Shown: positions 1 through 8,624, numbered from the stretch's first letter. The stretch: DNA of 64,000 nt from an uncultured Oscillibacter sp. (GCA_910578935.1 CAJTSM010000006.1:1-64000); one strand, 5' to 3'. Numbers and translations: made by a program. The notes: generated from the sequence alone by a model not told the origin.

Positions 1-205
1 CATTGCACCCCCCATTCTCTCTTTTGCGAAAAGAGAGAATGCGCCGTGCACGGTGGAAGAGAGAAAACGGGGGCGCGTTGGCAGTACCTCCGGTTTCACG
101 AATGTTTTCTGCCCGCGGCGTAGTGCGAGCGGGGGTTTTGGCGGTCGACGCAAGGCCCGATCTCCCGTCCTCGCTGCCGCTAATCTGGCGGTTGGGGGAG
201 ACGTG
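1..205 (+). repeat. Left arm of a ~200-bp inverted repeat flanking an XRE cassette
   Basis: Bases 1-77 are the exact reverse complement of 935-1011. Bases 78-109 are unrelated to their counterpart, and 110-205 match 807-902 again at roughly 80 percent by eye, with no gap in register. The outer block contains its own perfect hairpin (ATTCTCTCTTTT, 3-nt loop, AAAAGAGAGAAT). The arm may extend left of the window. Confidence 0.8.
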
Positions 206-213
206 CGGGAGGA

Positions 214-468
214 TTAGAACTCGTCTATCAGCTGCGCCATCAACTGCGCGCCGATGCGGACGCCGGTATGAAAAGCGGCGTCCCGCTGCTCCAGCGCCAG
301 GGCCTGTATCTCACGCTGGAAGTTTTCCGCCTCTTTTGGATCAAGCGCGTGCAGCTGGCGCAGAATGCGCTCCTCCGCAATTGTGTAAGGCGCTTCCATG
401 GGAGGCTTGCCCCGCAGGTCGTTGAGCTCACCGTATTGAAGCGCAGTCAGGATATCAAGCATGGACAA
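214..468 (-). CDS. Small hypothetical protein divergent from XRE regulator (DUF6809-like)
   Basis: 84-residue, mostly helical protein with no signal peptide or membrane segment. The C-terminal half (AAFHTGVRIGAQLMAQL) resembles small phage/plasmid-borne DUF6809-type proteins; this is a similarity by eye, not a confirmed hit. AAAAGGAGAA precedes the ATG. A consensus promoter (TTGACA, 17 bp, TATCAT) lies in the gap shared with the divergent XRE gene, and the spacer between its boxes is bounded by GCAC/GTGC inverted repeats, so the XRE protein probably represses this gene. Function unknown. Confidence 0.6.
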   Translation of the reverse strand: MSMLDILTALQYGELNDLRGKPPMEAPYTIAEERILRQLHALDPKEAENFQREIQALALEQRDAAFHTGVRIGAQLMAQLIDEF

Positions 469-504
469 TTCTCCTTTTCAAAAAAGTATTTGTGTGTTAC
501 ACTG

Positions 505-533
505 ATGATAGCACGCAAATAGTGTGCTGTCAA
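505..533 (-). promoter_or_regulatory. Promoter with internal operator for the 84-aa gene
   Basis: Minus-strand -35 TTGACA (528-533) and -10 TATCAT (505-510) are separated by 17 bp. The spacer (511-527) starts with GCAC and ends with GTGC, a dyad placed where a bound repressor would block RNA polymerase. Confidence 0.6.
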
Positions 534-541
534 GAGGTTTT

Positions 542-781
542 ATGGAAGTTAAAACTATTTTTGGAGAAAGACTCCGGGAACTGCGGCAGAAGGCTGGACT
601 ACAACAAAATGAATTAGGAGAAAAAGTTGGTCTGTCAAGTAACGGAGTTGGTATGATGGAGCGGGGCCACAGGGGAACTACGATTGAAAAACTGGTTCAG
701 CTGGCGGAGTATTTCCACGTCTCCACGGACTATCTGCTGGGCATCACGGACGACCCCACCTGGCGGGGGCCGGAGGAGTGA
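542..781 (+). CDS. XRE-family transcriptional regulator
   Basis: 79-residue cytoplasmic DNA-binding protein made almost entirely of one helix-turn-helix domain of the lambda-Cro/XRE type (residues about 7-62: RLRELRQKAGLQQNELGEKV, then NGVGMMERG and STDYLLGITDDP). ATG 542 is preferred over GTG 524 because AAGAGG lies a few bases upstream. It is divergently paired with the 84-residue gene and sits inside long inverted repeats. It probably regulates itself and its neighbour through the GCAC/GTGC dyad in the 73-bp gap. Confidence 0.85.
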   Translation: MEVKTIFGERLRELRQKAGLQQNELGEKVGLSSNGVGMMERGHRGTTIEKLVQLAEYFHVSTDYLLGITDDPTWRGPEE

Positions 782-806
782 CCCGACGAAGGTCAACAGG
801 GGGGTC

Positions 807-1011
807 AGGGGCCCAACTCACCGCCAGGTTAGCGGCAGCGAGGAGGGCCGGACAGTCCTTGCATCAACCACCAAAACCCCCGCTCAAACTACGCCGCGGG
901 CAGGGACATGCGTATCAAGCAGTCTGTACCGTGCCGCGCCCCCGTTTTCTCTCTTCCACCGTGCACGGCGCATTCTCTCTTTTCGCAAAAGAGAGAATGG
1001 GGGGTGCAATG
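807..1011 (-). repeat. Right arm of the ~200-bp inverted repeat
   Basis: Reverse complement of 1-205: 77 identical outer bases, a 32-base divergent block, then an inner block of about 95 bases at roughly 80 percent identity. It ends 64 bp before rimO. Between the arms lies only the XRE/small-ORF pair, so 1-1011 has the form of a small transposable or hitch-hiking cassette, but no transposase is present. Confidence 0.8.
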
Positions 1012-1075
1012 AACCAGCCATCGCTGACATCCAATCCCCCGCCCGAACGGGCGACTACAAGAAAGGGGGCACATC

Positions 1076-2398
1076 ATGCCCTACAAGGTATATTTCCTCT
1101 CCCTTGGCTGTGCCAAGAACCAAGTCAACTGCGAGCAGATGATGTCTCTGGTCCAGTCCGCAGGCCACGAGCTCACCCCGTCCCCCGCCGGGGCGGACAT
1201 AGCGGTCGTGAACACCTGCGGCTTCCTGGCCTCCGCCTGTGAGGAGGCCATCGACAACATCCTGGAGCTGGCGGAGCTGAAACGGGCCGGGGGGCTGAAA
1301 AAGATTCTGGTCACCGGCTGCATGGCCCAGCGCTACCGGGAAGACGTGCTGGAGGAGCTGCCGGAGATCGACGGCATCCTGGGTACGGGCAGTTATGGCG
1401 AAATTGTCCAGGCCATTTCTGAGGTCATGGAAGCCGGCCTCCGGCCCTGCCGTCTGGGGAACATCCATACGGCGCCCCAAAACGGCCCCCGTATCCTCTC
1501 CACGCCCCCCTGGTATGCCTATCTCCGCATCGCCGAGGGCTGTGACAACCACTGTGCCTACTGTGTCATACCCTCCCTCCGGGGCAGGTACCGCAGCCGC
1601 CCCATGGGGGAACTGCTGGACGAGGCGGCGGAGCTGGCCTCCGCCGGGGTCAAGGAGCTCCTGGTGATTGCCCAGGATATCACCCGCTACGGCACGGACT
1701 TGAACGGGGAGCACCAGCTGGCCGCCCTGCTTCGGGAGCTCTGTAAGCTGGACTTCCACTGGATTCGCCTCCACTATCTCTACCCCGATGAGATTACGGA
1801 GGAACTGATTGACACCATTGCCGCAGAGCCGAAGATCCTTCCGTATCTGGACATCCCCATCCAGCACTGCAACGACGGCATTTTGAAGGCCATGAACCGC
1901 CGGGATACCAAGGAATCCATCCGCACTCTGTTCCAGACCCTCCGGCAGCGAATTCCCGGCCTGGTGCTGCGGACCAGTTTGATTGCCGGGCTTCCCGGAG
2001 AAGGAGAGGCGGAATTTGAGGAGCTGTGCGCCTTCCTCCGGGAGCAGAAAATTGAGCGGGCCGGGGTGTTCCCCTTCTCCCCGGAGGACGGGACCCGGGC
2101 GGCCCAGATGGACCACGTGGACGGGGAAGAAGCCGCCCGCCGGGCGGAAATCGCCGTGGACGTGCAGTCCGGCGTCATCGACGCATACAACGCATCCATC
2201 CTGGGAGAGGAGCGGGAGGTCCTCTGTGAGGGTTTCGACGGACAGGCCCAGCTGTTCTATGGACGGAGTTACGCCGAGTCCCCGGAGATTGACGGGCGTA
2301 TCTGGTTCTCCGCCGGGGAGGAGCCGGAGCCGGGAGACTTTGTCACCGTCCGCCTCACCGGGGTCATGGACGGCGAGCTCACCGGGGAGCGGATATGA
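1076..2398 (+). CDS. rimO: Ribosomal protein S12 methylthiotransferase RimO
   Basis: 440-residue radical-SAM methylthiotransferase that adds a methylthio group to an aspartate of ribosomal protein S12. The N-terminal MTTase domain begins YFLSLGCAKNQVNCE and supplies three cysteines (LGCAKN, NTCGF, VTGCMAQR) for one Fe-S cluster. The radical-SAM cluster motif is CDNHCAYC, followed by IPSLRGRYRSR. A TRAM-like domain closes the protein. Family-typical length. GAAAGGGGG precedes the ATG. It overlaps the next gene by 4 bp, heading a three-gene operon with the cdd1-like gene and pgsA. Confidence 0.95.
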   Translation: MPYKVYFLSLGCAKNQVNCEQMMSLVQSAGHELTPSPAGADIAVVNTCGFLASACEEAIDNILELAELKRAGGLKKILVTGCMAQRYREDVLEELPEIDGILGTGSYGEIVQAISEVMEAGLRPCRLGNIHTAPQNGPRILSTPPWYAYLRIAEGCDNHCAYCVIPSLRGRYRSRPMGELLDEAAELASAGVKELLVIAQDITRYGTDLNGEHQLAALLRELCKLDFHWIRLHYLYPDEITEELIDTIAAEPKILPYLDIPIQHCNDGILKAMNRRDTKESIRTLFQTLRQRIPGLVLRTSLIAGLPGEGEAEFEELCAFLREQKIERAGVFPFSPEDGTRAAQMDHVDGEEAARRAEIAVDVQSGVIDAYNASILGEEREVLCEGFDGQAQLFYGRSYAESPEIDGRIWFSAGEEPEPGDFVTVRLTGVMDGELTGERI

Positions 2399-2670
2399 AA
2401 AGCCCCTTGACCGAAATTCCCGGCGTGGGGGACCGCATCGCCGCCGTCATGGAGGCCCTGGGCGTCCGGGCCGTCTCGGACCTCCGGGGCCGGGACCCGG
2501 AGGAGCTGTATCTCCGGGAGTGCGCGATGAAGGGATACCAAGAGGACCGCTGCGCCCTGTATGTCTGGCGGGCGGCGGTGTACTACGCGGACCACGAAGC
2601 CCGGGACCCCGGGAAACTGAAATGGTGGTACTGGAAGGACAAACCCTATCCGGAGAAGGAGGACCTATGA
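2395..2670 (+). CDS. Helix-hairpin-helix protein, Cdd1 / pathogenicity-locus family
   Basis: 91-residue soluble protein. It starts with a helix-hairpin-helix motif (LTEIPGVGDRIAAVMEALGV, residues about 4-24) expected to bind DNA backbone non-specifically. The C-terminal half (RECAMKGYQEDRCALYVWRA, then WWYWKDK) matches the pattern of the Cdd1 'pathogenicity locus' family named after the Clostridioides difficile gene. Translation is coupled at both ends (ATGA overlaps with rimO and pgsA). Physiological role not established. Confidence 0.75.
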   Translation: MKSPLTEIPGVGDRIAAVMEALGVRAVSDLRGRDPEELYLRECAMKGYQEDRCALYVWRAAVYYADHEARDPGKLKWWYWKDKPYPEKEDL

Positions 2671-3248
2671 ATCTGCCCAACAAATTGACCATGCTCCGCA
2701 TTATCCTGACGCCCGTTTTCCTGGCGGTGCTGTACTGGGGCTTCCCCGGCGCGGACTACGCGGCTCTGGCCATCTTCATCATCGCCAGTTTGACGGATCT
2801 GCTGGACGGAAAGATCGCCCGGAAATATAACTTGGTAACGGATTTCGGCAAGTTCGCCGACCCCCTGGCGGACAAGATCCTGGTGGTGGCGGCCATGCTG
2901 TGGTTTGTGGAGTGCGGCCGGATGCCCGCCTGGATGGTGATGATCGTCATCACAAGAGAATTTGCCGTCAGCGGTCTTAGAATGATTGCCTCCGACAACG
3001 GGCGGGTTATCGCCGCCGGGTGGTCCGGGAAGGTGAAGACGGCCTCCACCATGGTGTGCATTGTGCTGATGCTGCTGATGGGGCCCTCCCTGGCCGCTTA
3101 CCAATCCGGGAATTACCTGGGCGCCGTGCCCTGGGACCGGTATATTTCATGGATCGACACAATCTGTGTGTGGGTCATCACCCTGACGACCCTGTACTCC
3201 GGGGTGGAGTACCTCGTGAAGAACAAGGACGTCATTCAATCGGCTTAG
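2667..3248 (+). CDS. pgsA: CDP-diacylglycerol-glycerol-3-phosphate 3-phosphatidyltransferase
   Basis: 193-residue membrane enzyme that makes phosphatidylglycerol phosphate from CDP-diacylglycerol and glycerol-3-phosphate, the committed step to PG and cardiolipin. The CDP-alcohol phosphotransferase signature (D-G-x2-A-R-x8-G-x3-D-x3-D) is present as DLLDGKIARKYNLVTDFGKF then ADPLADK. The protein opens MNLPNKLTMLRI as in other PgsA proteins and has about five hydrophobic segments. The start overlaps the upstream stop (ATGA); GGAGAAGGAGG gives the SD. A terminator-like hairpin in a dispersed repeat follows the stop immediately. Confidence 0.95.
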   Translation: MNLPNKLTMLRIILTPVFLAVLYWGFPGADYAALAIFIIASLTDLLDGKIARKYNLVTDFGKFADPLADKILVVAAMLWFVECGRMPAWMVMIVITREFAVSGLRMIASDNGRVIAAGWSGKVKTASTMVCIVLMLLMGPSLAAYQSGNYLGAVPWDRYISWIDTICVWVITLTTLYSGVEYLVKNKDVIQSA

Positions 3249-3330
3249 GTACTTTTTCTGAGGAAAAAGTGACCCTAAAAGCCTTCGCGCGCTCTATAAG
3301 TCCGGATAAGAAACGAAGCGGCGGCAACGG
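3249..3330 (-). repeat. Dispersed repeat A, copy 1 (minus orientation)
   Basis: Opens with a terminator-like hairpin (ACTTTTTC, TGAG, GAAAAAGT) directly after pgsA, followed by the family core (GCGCGCTCT, then GAAGCGGCGGCAACG). It forms an inverted pair with copy 2, so the whole pgsA-dehydrogenase gap consists of this repeat. Confidence 0.7.
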
Positions 3331-3335
3331 AAAAG

Positions 3336-3422
3336 GTTCGTTGCCGTCGCTTCAGCTTGGTAAATCTCCAGATTGTCAGAGCGCGCGAAAGTTCTTTGGA
3401 TACTTTCTTTTAAGAAAGTATC
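3336..3422 (+). repeat. Dispersed repeat A, copy 2 (plus orientation)
   Basis: Core CGTTGCCGTCGCTTCAG, then AATCTCCAGA, CAGAGCGCGCGAAAGTTC, and a terminal hairpin (ATACTTTC, TTTTAA, GAAAGTAT). It ends exactly at the stop codon of the minus-strand dehydrogenase gene, for which the hairpin probably acts as terminator. It aligns along its length with copies at 12275-12360 and 48346-48440. Confidence 0.75.
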
Positions 3423-4434
3423 AGAGCTTGACCGCCTTGCCGGTCCGCCACGCTTCCGTGGTAGCATAGCCGATGGCGGTGGATTTGGTACCGTCGTAGA
3501 CGCTGACTCCGGGAGTCTTGCCCTGGAGAACGCAGTCCACGAACTCCTGGACTTCGATGAGGTAAGCTTCCTCAAACCGCTCCGGGAAGGAGCCCACGCA
3601 CTCGGCGCATACGCCGTTACCGTTGTACAGCCGGGCCTGGTTCTTCTCCGGCACGGCGGAGATGCGGATCGTGCCCTCAGTACCCACGATTTCCGTTTCC
3701 ACATGGTAGCCGTAGGGGGCCGTACGGCCCACATGGATCATGCCCATGGCGCCGTTTTCAAACTTGTAGACGGCAACGCCGGTTTCGTCGTCCCCGGCTT
3801 CCTTGAACTCCGGATGCTTGAAGGTGGCGCCCATGGCGTAAACCTCCGTGGCCTCGCAGCCCAAGAACCAGCGCATCAGGTCAATGTCGTGGATGGCCAT
3901 GTCCAAAAAGATGCCGCCGGAGTTCTTGGCGAAGCGGATGGCCCCGTCTACGAAGGCTTCCGGGTCGATGCCCGTGGCCTTCACCAGGTAGGGGGTGCCG
4001 ATGGCCCCCTCCTCGATCTTCTGCTTGGCATAGGCATAGGATTTATCATAGCGCCGCATAAAGCCCAGCATGAAGGTCAGCTCCGGGTGGCGCTCCACAG
4101 CGGCCTCCGCCTGCCTGCACTGGGCCACGTCCACCCCCAAGGGCTTTTCGGAGAAGACATGCTTCCCCGCGTCCAGGGCGGCCTCGATCTGCCAGCAGTG
4201 CTCGGAAGAGGTGGTGACAATGACCACTGCGTCGATATCCGCCTTGGCCAGCATTTCCCGGTAGTCCGTGTAGACATCGGCGACGCCCAGCTCGTTTTTG
4301 GCGTACTCCAGCTCGGCGGGGACGATGGAACAGGCCGCCGTCAGTTCCGCGCCGGGGATCTTATAGCGAAGGTTCCGGGCGTGGACCTTGCCCAGGCGGC
4401 CAAGGCCCACGACTCCAATCTTTACTTTTTCCAT
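3421..4434 (-). CDS. Gfo/Idh/MocA oxidoreductase, probable inositol 2-dehydrogenase
   Basis: 337-residue NAD(P)-dependent dehydrogenase. The N-terminal Rossmann fold shows GVVGLGRLGKVHARNL; the family EKP motif is present (HVFSEKPLGVD), with the substrate-binding C-terminal domain containing SGGIFLDMAIHDIDLMRWF. Overall pattern is closest to IolG-type myo-inositol 2-dehydrogenases. It is the last gene of a sugar ABC transporter operon and overlaps the permease stop by one base, so its substrate is presumably the imported polyol or sugar. The exact substrate is an inference. Confidence 0.85.
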   Translation of the reverse strand: MEKVKIGVVGLGRLGKVHARNLRYKIPGAELTAACSIVPAELEYAKNELGVADVYTDYREMLAKADIDAVVIVTTSSEHCWQIEAALDAGKHVFSEKPLGVDVAQCRQAEAAVERHPELTFMLGFMRRYDKSYAYAKQKIEEGAIGTPYLVKATGIDPEAFVDGAIRFAKNSGGIFLDMAIHDIDLMRWFLGCEATEVYAMGATFKHPEFKEAGDDETGVAVYKFENGAMGMIHVGRTAPYGYHVETEIVGTEGTIRISAVPEKNQARLYNGNGVCAECVGSFPERFEEAYLIEVQEFVDCVLQGKTPGVSVYDGTKSTAIGYATTEAWRTGKAVKL

Positions 4435-5465
4435 TACTTCGCGACCTTTTCTTTCTCCTCGGCCTCCTGCTTGGCGGCGGCGGCCATGCGGCGGTTCTTA
4501 GCTTCCAGACCTGCCCGGACCACGTCCATAAAGACGGCCAGGATGATCACCAGGCCCAGGACGATGTTCTGGCCGGAGGAGTCAATGGACAGCAGGGTGA
4601 AGCCGTTGCGGAGGACTGCGATGATCAGGGCCCCCAGCATGGTGCCCGCCATGGTGCCCTTGCCGCCGGTGAAGGAGGCGCCGCCGATAATGCAGGCCGC
4701 GATGGCGTCCGTGTCATAGGCGTAGTTTGCCATGGAGCCGTTGCAGATGCCGGACCGGCCCACGGAGACGATGCCGCCCAGGGCGGCGGTGACGCCGGAG
4801 AGGGTATAGCAGAAGGTCAGAACGTTTGCGGTGTTGATGCCGGAGAGGCGGGTTGCCTCCATGTTGCCGCCGGCGCAGTAGATGGAACGGCCCAGGGCCG
4901 TCCGGGTCAGGAATACGTGCATGATGACATACAGGATGAGCACCACGATGAAACTGACCGGAAAGCCGTTGTTGGAGGTGGTGCCGCCCACAGTGCGGTA
5001 GCCCAGGAAGGTGACGGAATCCGGGAAGTTGTTAATCATTTGGTTCCCGGTGACCAGCAGAGCCAGGCCCCAGAGAACGTTCTTCATGCCCAGGGTGGAC
5101 ACGAAGGGATGAGGCAGGTGCAGCCGGGTCAGCAGCGTGCCGTTGATCAGGCCCATCACGCCGCCCGCCAAAACGGCGATGATCATCAGCAAAATGCCGT
5201 TGGTGAGCCCGGCGTTTTTCAGCGCGCCCATCAGGCAGGCGCAGAAAATGGCGTTGGCGCCCACGGACAGGTCGATGCCCGCGGTGATCAGGCAGAGCAG
5301 CATGCCCACGGCCAGGAAGGCGTTGAAGGCCGTCTGCTTGAAGATGCTCATGATGTTGCTGTAGCTGTAGAAGTTTTTATCTGCGATGGCAAGGAACGCG
5401 CACATTACCACCAGCGCCAGGACGGTACCAAGCTGTACGCCCGCGCCGCTTTTTTTCTTAGTCAT
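4434..5465 (-). CDS. Sugar/polyol ABC transporter permease (RbsC family)
   Basis: 343-residue integral membrane permease with about eight to ten hydrophobic segments and the family segment DTDAIAACIIGGASFTGGKG near residue 240. It forms the membrane channel with the ATPase encoded upstream and the lipoprotein encoded first in the operon. The start overlaps the ATPase stop by 8 bp and the stop overlaps the dehydrogenase start. The C-terminus is charged (AAAAKQEAEEKEKVAK). Ribose, inositol or a similar monosaccharide are all possible substrates. Confidence 0.9.
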   Translation of the reverse strand: MTKKKSGAGVQLGTVLALVVMCAFLAIADKNFYSYSNIMSIFKQTAFNAFLAVGMLLCLITAGIDLSVGANAIFCACLMGALKNAGLTNGILLMIIAVLAGGVMGLINGTLLTRLHLPHPFVSTLGMKNVLWGLALLVTGNQMINNFPDSVTFLGYRTVGGTTSNNGFPVSFIVVLILYVIMHVFLTRTALGRSIYCAGGNMEATRLSGINTANVLTFCYTLSGVTAALGGIVSVGRSGICNGSMANYAYDTDAIAACIIGGASFTGGKGTMAGTMLGALIIAVLRNGFTLLSIDSSGQNIVLGLVIILAVFMDVVRAGLEAKNRRMAAAAKQEAEEKEKVAK

Positions 5466-6960
5466 CTAAACTACCTCCCCAAGCCGCTTTCATGATGTCC
5501 TCCTGGTTGAAATGCCTGCTGTCCCGGTCCACTTCGGCCATGACCCGGCCGCCCCGCATGACGACCACCCGGTCGCTCATGCCCAGGATTTCCGGCATTT
5601 CGGAGGAGATCATGATGACGCATTTTCCCGCCTTTACCAGGCTGTTCATAACATTGTAGACTTCGACCTTGGCGCCCACGTCGATGCCGCGGGTGGGCTC
5701 GTCGAAGATGTAAATATCGGCGTCGTTGTTGATCCATTTGCCGATAACGACCTTTTGCTGGTTGCCGCCGGAGAGCTGGCCCACGATCTCGTCGATGGAG
5801 GGGGTCTTGATACGCAGGGACTGAATGTGGCCCTGGCCGCTCTCCTCAATCTTCTTCTCGTCCAGGAAGATGCCGGTGGAATGCCGTTTGAAGCTGGAGA
5901 GAATCAGATTGGTGCGGATCGTCTGAGCCAGCACCAGGCCCTGGCCCTTGCGGTCCTCGGTCAAAAGAGCGATGCCCGCCGCAATGGCCTGCTTGGGACT
6001 CTTGATGTGGACCTCCTGGCCCTTGACATAGATTTTGCCGCCGTCAATGGGGTCCGCGCCGAAGACAGCCCGAACGGTTTCCGTCCGCCCCGCGCCCACC
6101 AGGCCGCTGAGCCCCAGGACCTGGCCGCCGTAGGCTTCAAAGCTGACGTTTCGCAGCACGCCGCCGATGGAGAGGTTTTCCACCTTCAGCATGCACTCGC
6201 CCTTGGTGCCAAACTCCTTGGGGAACAGGTTGTCCAGTGTCCGGCCCACCATGGAGGCGATGAGGGAGTCGTTGCTCCAGTCCTGGATGTCCCGGGTTTC
6301 GATGTACTCGCCGTCCCGGATGACCGTCACCCGGTCGCAGAGCTCGAAGAGCTCCTCCAGCTTGTGAGAGACGAAGAGAATGCCCACGCCACGGGCTTTC
6401 AGCTCCCGGCAGGTGGCCATCAGCTGCTTGACCTCTTTCTCGCCCAGGGAGGAGGTCGGCTCGTCCATGATAATCATCTTGGCGTCGATCAGCACGGCCT
6501 TGGCAATCTCAATCATCTGCTGGACGCCCATGCCGAAGGTGCCCGCAGCCTTCCGGGGGTCGATGTCCTGCCCCAGGGACTGCATGACCTCGGCGGCCTT
6601 CTTGTGCATGGCGTCATAGTCCAGAAGGAGGCCCTTCTTGGTCCATTTGTTAATAAAGATATTGTCCGTGACGCTGAGAAGTTTTTCGATGTTCAGCTCC
6701 TGATACACGCAGGCAATGCCCGCGGCGGCGGACTCGTTAGGATTCTTGAAGACCTTTTTCTCACCGTGGACATAGATCTCGCCCTCATCCGCCATATGGA
6801 CGCCGGTAAGGACCTTGATCAGCGTGGATTTGCCCGCGCCGTTTTCACCGATCAGTCCATGGATTTCACCTGGCTTCACGGCCAGCTGCATGTTGTGCAG
6901 AGCCACCACGCCGGGGAAGCGCTTGGTTATGTTTCTCAGCTCAACTACGTATTCGCCCAC
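5458..6960 (-). CDS. Sugar ABC transporter ATP-binding protein (RbsA/MglA type)
   Basis: 500-residue protein with two tandem ATPase domains, as in RbsA/MglA/XylG. The first has Walker A GENGAGKST and Walker B IIMDEPTSSL. The second has the signature VGQLSGGNQQKVVIGKW and Walker B IYIFDEPTRG, with its Walker A region degenerate (LSGLVGAGRTE), which is normal for the family. It energises import by the permease that follows. A strong hairpin separates it from the binding-protein gene, which probably lowers expression relative to the binding protein. Confidence 0.93.
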   Translation of the reverse strand: MGEYVVELRNITKRFPGVVALHNMQLAVKPGEIHGLIGENGAGKSTLIKVLTGVHMADEGEIYVHGEKKVFKNPNESAAAGIACVYQELNIEKLLSVTDNIFINKWTKKGLLLDYDAMHKKAAEVMQSLGQDIDPRKAAGTFGMGVQQMIEIAKAVLIDAKMIIMDEPTSSLGEKEVKQLMATCRELKARGVGILFVSHKLEELFELCDRVTVIRDGEYIETRDIQDWSNDSLIASMVGRTLDNLFPKEFGTKGECMLKVENLSIGGVLRNVSFEAYGGQVLGLSGLVGAGRTETVRAVFGADPIDGGKIYVKGQEVHIKSPKQAIAAGIALLTEDRKGQGLVLAQTIRTNLILSSFKRHSTGIFLDEKKIEESGQGHIQSLRIKTPSIDEIVGQLSGGNQQKVVIGKWINNDADIYIFDEPTRGIDVGAKVEVYNVMNSLVKAGKCVIMISSEMPEILGMSDRVVVMRGGRVMAEVDRDSRHFNQEDIMKAAWGGSLDD

Positions 6961-7043
6961 CTAATAATCACCTCATTCTCTTGGAAATCAGGGGTTTTGT
7001 GGCACACTGAGTTCTGGAAATATGTGACAGGGAAAAGAGAAAA

Positions 7044-7078
7044 GGGGCCCCGCTCCGGCGGAGCCGGAACGGGGCCCC
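7044..7078 (-). terminator. Hairpin between binding-protein and ATPase genes
   Basis: GGGGCCCCG...CGGGGCCCC stem with TTTTCTCTTTT downstream on the minus strand. Its place between the first and second genes of the transporter operon suggests partial termination that keeps the binding protein in excess. Confidence 0.7.
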
Positions 7079-7251
7079 TTCACTCAGAACCTGTGTTCAC
7101 AACCGTTGGACGCTGCCCGGGCGGTCTTTTTCAATCTGTCAAGATTGCTGCGGGAAAGCTCCTTGTCTGCCGGGAAAAATCCTCGCCCAACCAGCATCCC
7201 CCGGTTATGAATACAGATTCTCACTTCAAAAGGGATGTACGGCTTTGCTTA

Positions 7252-8301
7252 TTAGGCCAGGTAGCCCTGGAGCTGCTCCAGACGGGCCTGGGCGGTGTCG
7301 GGATCAACGATGCTGGCGCCGGCGTCCACAAACTCGTCCAGAGTTTCACCCTGGAGGGCGCGGACCACGGAGGCAACGGACTCATAGCCCATGTTGTAAC
7401 CCTCCTGGCAGACAGACATGGTTTCCTCACCGGCAAGAATGGAGTTGCAGGCGGACTGGATACCGTCAAAGCCCAGGAACACGGTGTTCTCATAGGCGGA
7501 GTTTCCGGCGGCGGTACGGGCGGCGGCCATGGCCATGTCATCGTTGTTGGCGCAGATCACGGCGATGCCCTCGGGATGGTTCTGCATAATGGCTTCCATG
7601 CAGGCCACGGCCTGGTTGGCCTCGGCGTTGGCATACTGGGTTTCATCTTCCAGGAAGGTGCCGCCGGCGGCCTCGATGCCCGCTTTGTAGCCGGCCTTCC
7701 GGGCCTCGTTGGTGGAGTCGCCCTGGACGCCGCAGATCTCAATGCACTTAATCTCTTCCCAGCCCCGCTCCTTGGCCAGCTTCGCGGCGGCTTCGCCGCC
7801 CAGCTTGCCGGCGGCCTCGTTGCCGGTGCCGACGAAGGAGAGGACCTCGGGGGCGTCAATGTCGGTGTCCACGGCCACGATGGGTTTGGACTGGCCGGCG
7901 ATAATGGTGGTTACCATGTCCGCCTGGAGGGGAGCGATGACATAGCCGTCGATGTCGGCGTTGTTCATGTCGGTTTCGATCATATTCAGCTGCTCGTCAT
8001 AGGCGGTTTCGGAAGTGGCGCCCTTGACATTGACCGTCACGTTGGGATGATCTTTGCCATAGGCCTCGGCGCCGGCCACCACATAGCTCCAGTACTCGGA
8101 GGCGGTGGTCTTCAGGATCACGGAGATGTTGTAGCTCTCGTCGCCGGAACCGGAGGGCTGGGTATCGCTGCCGGTGTCGGCGGGCTGGGACTGCTGCTGC
8201 CCGCCGTCGGCGGGAGCGGAGGAGCCGCCATCGCTGCCGCCGCAGGCGGCCAGGGACAGGGCCATGGCAAGAGTGAGGATCAGTGCGAGAAACTTCTTCA
8301 T
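7252..8301 (-). CDS. Sugar ABC transporter substrate-binding lipoprotein
   Basis: 349-residue exported lipoprotein. Signal peptide MKKFLALILTLAMALSLAAC ends in a lipobox (LAAC), followed by a Gly/Ser/Gln-rich linker and a periplasmic-binding domain of the ribose/galactose type (YVIAPLQADM; ICANNDDMAMAAARTA; VFLGFDG). ATG 8301 is chosen over in-frame upstream starts because it begins the signal peptide and has AAGGAGAAAAG upstream. First gene of the operon binding protein - ATPase - permease - dehydrogenase. Confidence 0.92.
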   Translation of the reverse strand: MKKFLALILTLAMALSLAACGGSDGGSSAPADGGQQQSQPADTGSDTQPSGSGDESYNISVILKTTASEYWSYVVAGAEAYGKDHPNVTVNVKGATSETAYDEQLNMIETDMNNADIDGYVIAPLQADMVTTIIAGQSKPIVAVDTDIDAPEVLSFVGTGNEAAGKLGGEAAAKLAKERGWEEIKCIEICGVQGDSTNEARKAGYKAGIEAAGGTFLEDETQYANAEANQAVACMEAIMQNHPEGIAVICANNDDMAMAAARTAAGNSAYENTVFLGFDGIQSACNSILAGEETMSVCQEGYNMGYESVASVVRALQGETLDEFVDAGASIVDPDTAQARLEQLQGYLA

Positions 8302-8369
8302 AACTTCTTTTCTCCTTTTCAAATGGTTTCCCCGAAAAGCACGGCTTCCCCCCAAAAAAACTTTGGTTT

Positions 8370-8407
8370 CCCGCGCTTTTAAGCGCGGGAAAGGGGGTAC
8401 CCCCTTT
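8370..8407 (-). other. Two stem-loops in the 5' leader of the sugar ABC operon
   Basis: CCCGCGCTT-TT-AAGCGCGGG (8370-8389) is followed directly by the perfect palindrome AAAGGGGGTACCCCCTTT (8390-8407), both in the transcribed leader. They could stabilise or attenuate the message; no known riboswitch pattern is recognised. Apart from these and the promoter, I see nothing else in 8302-8624. Confidence 0.5.
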
Positions 8408-8458
8408 CCAAAATCCCATGAGGAGAAGAATAACGAGCCCTCCGGCAAATACGTTCGT

Positions 8459-8488
8459 ATTTTAGCACAGGACTCCGCCGCCAGTCAA
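8459..8488 (-). promoter_or_regulatory. Promoter of the sugar ABC operon
   Basis: Minus-strand -35 TTGACT (8483-8488) and -10 TAAAAT (8459-8464) with an 18-bp spacer, about 150 bp upstream of the binding-protein start. Confidence 0.6.
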
Positions 8489-8624
8489 GAAGAGCACATG
8501 ATCTTTGTACAGTTTCGAAGAATTGAATGGAAATTTTTTGTGGATAGTATCTAAGGCACGCAAACGATTATTTCCAGAGATATCCAACTTTTCGACGGGT
8601 GGCTTTCGCCGCGGGCAGGGACGG

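Noticed and set aside
3..425. Plus-strand ORF across the left inverted-repeat arm
   Set aside because: It crosses the hairpin and the antisense of the 84-residue gene, without an SD or protein-like composition.
5512..8382. Very long plus-strand open frame opposite the sugar ABC operon
   Set aside because: It is the mirror of well-supported minus-strand transporter genes; high GC creates long open antisense frames. No SD or family pattern.
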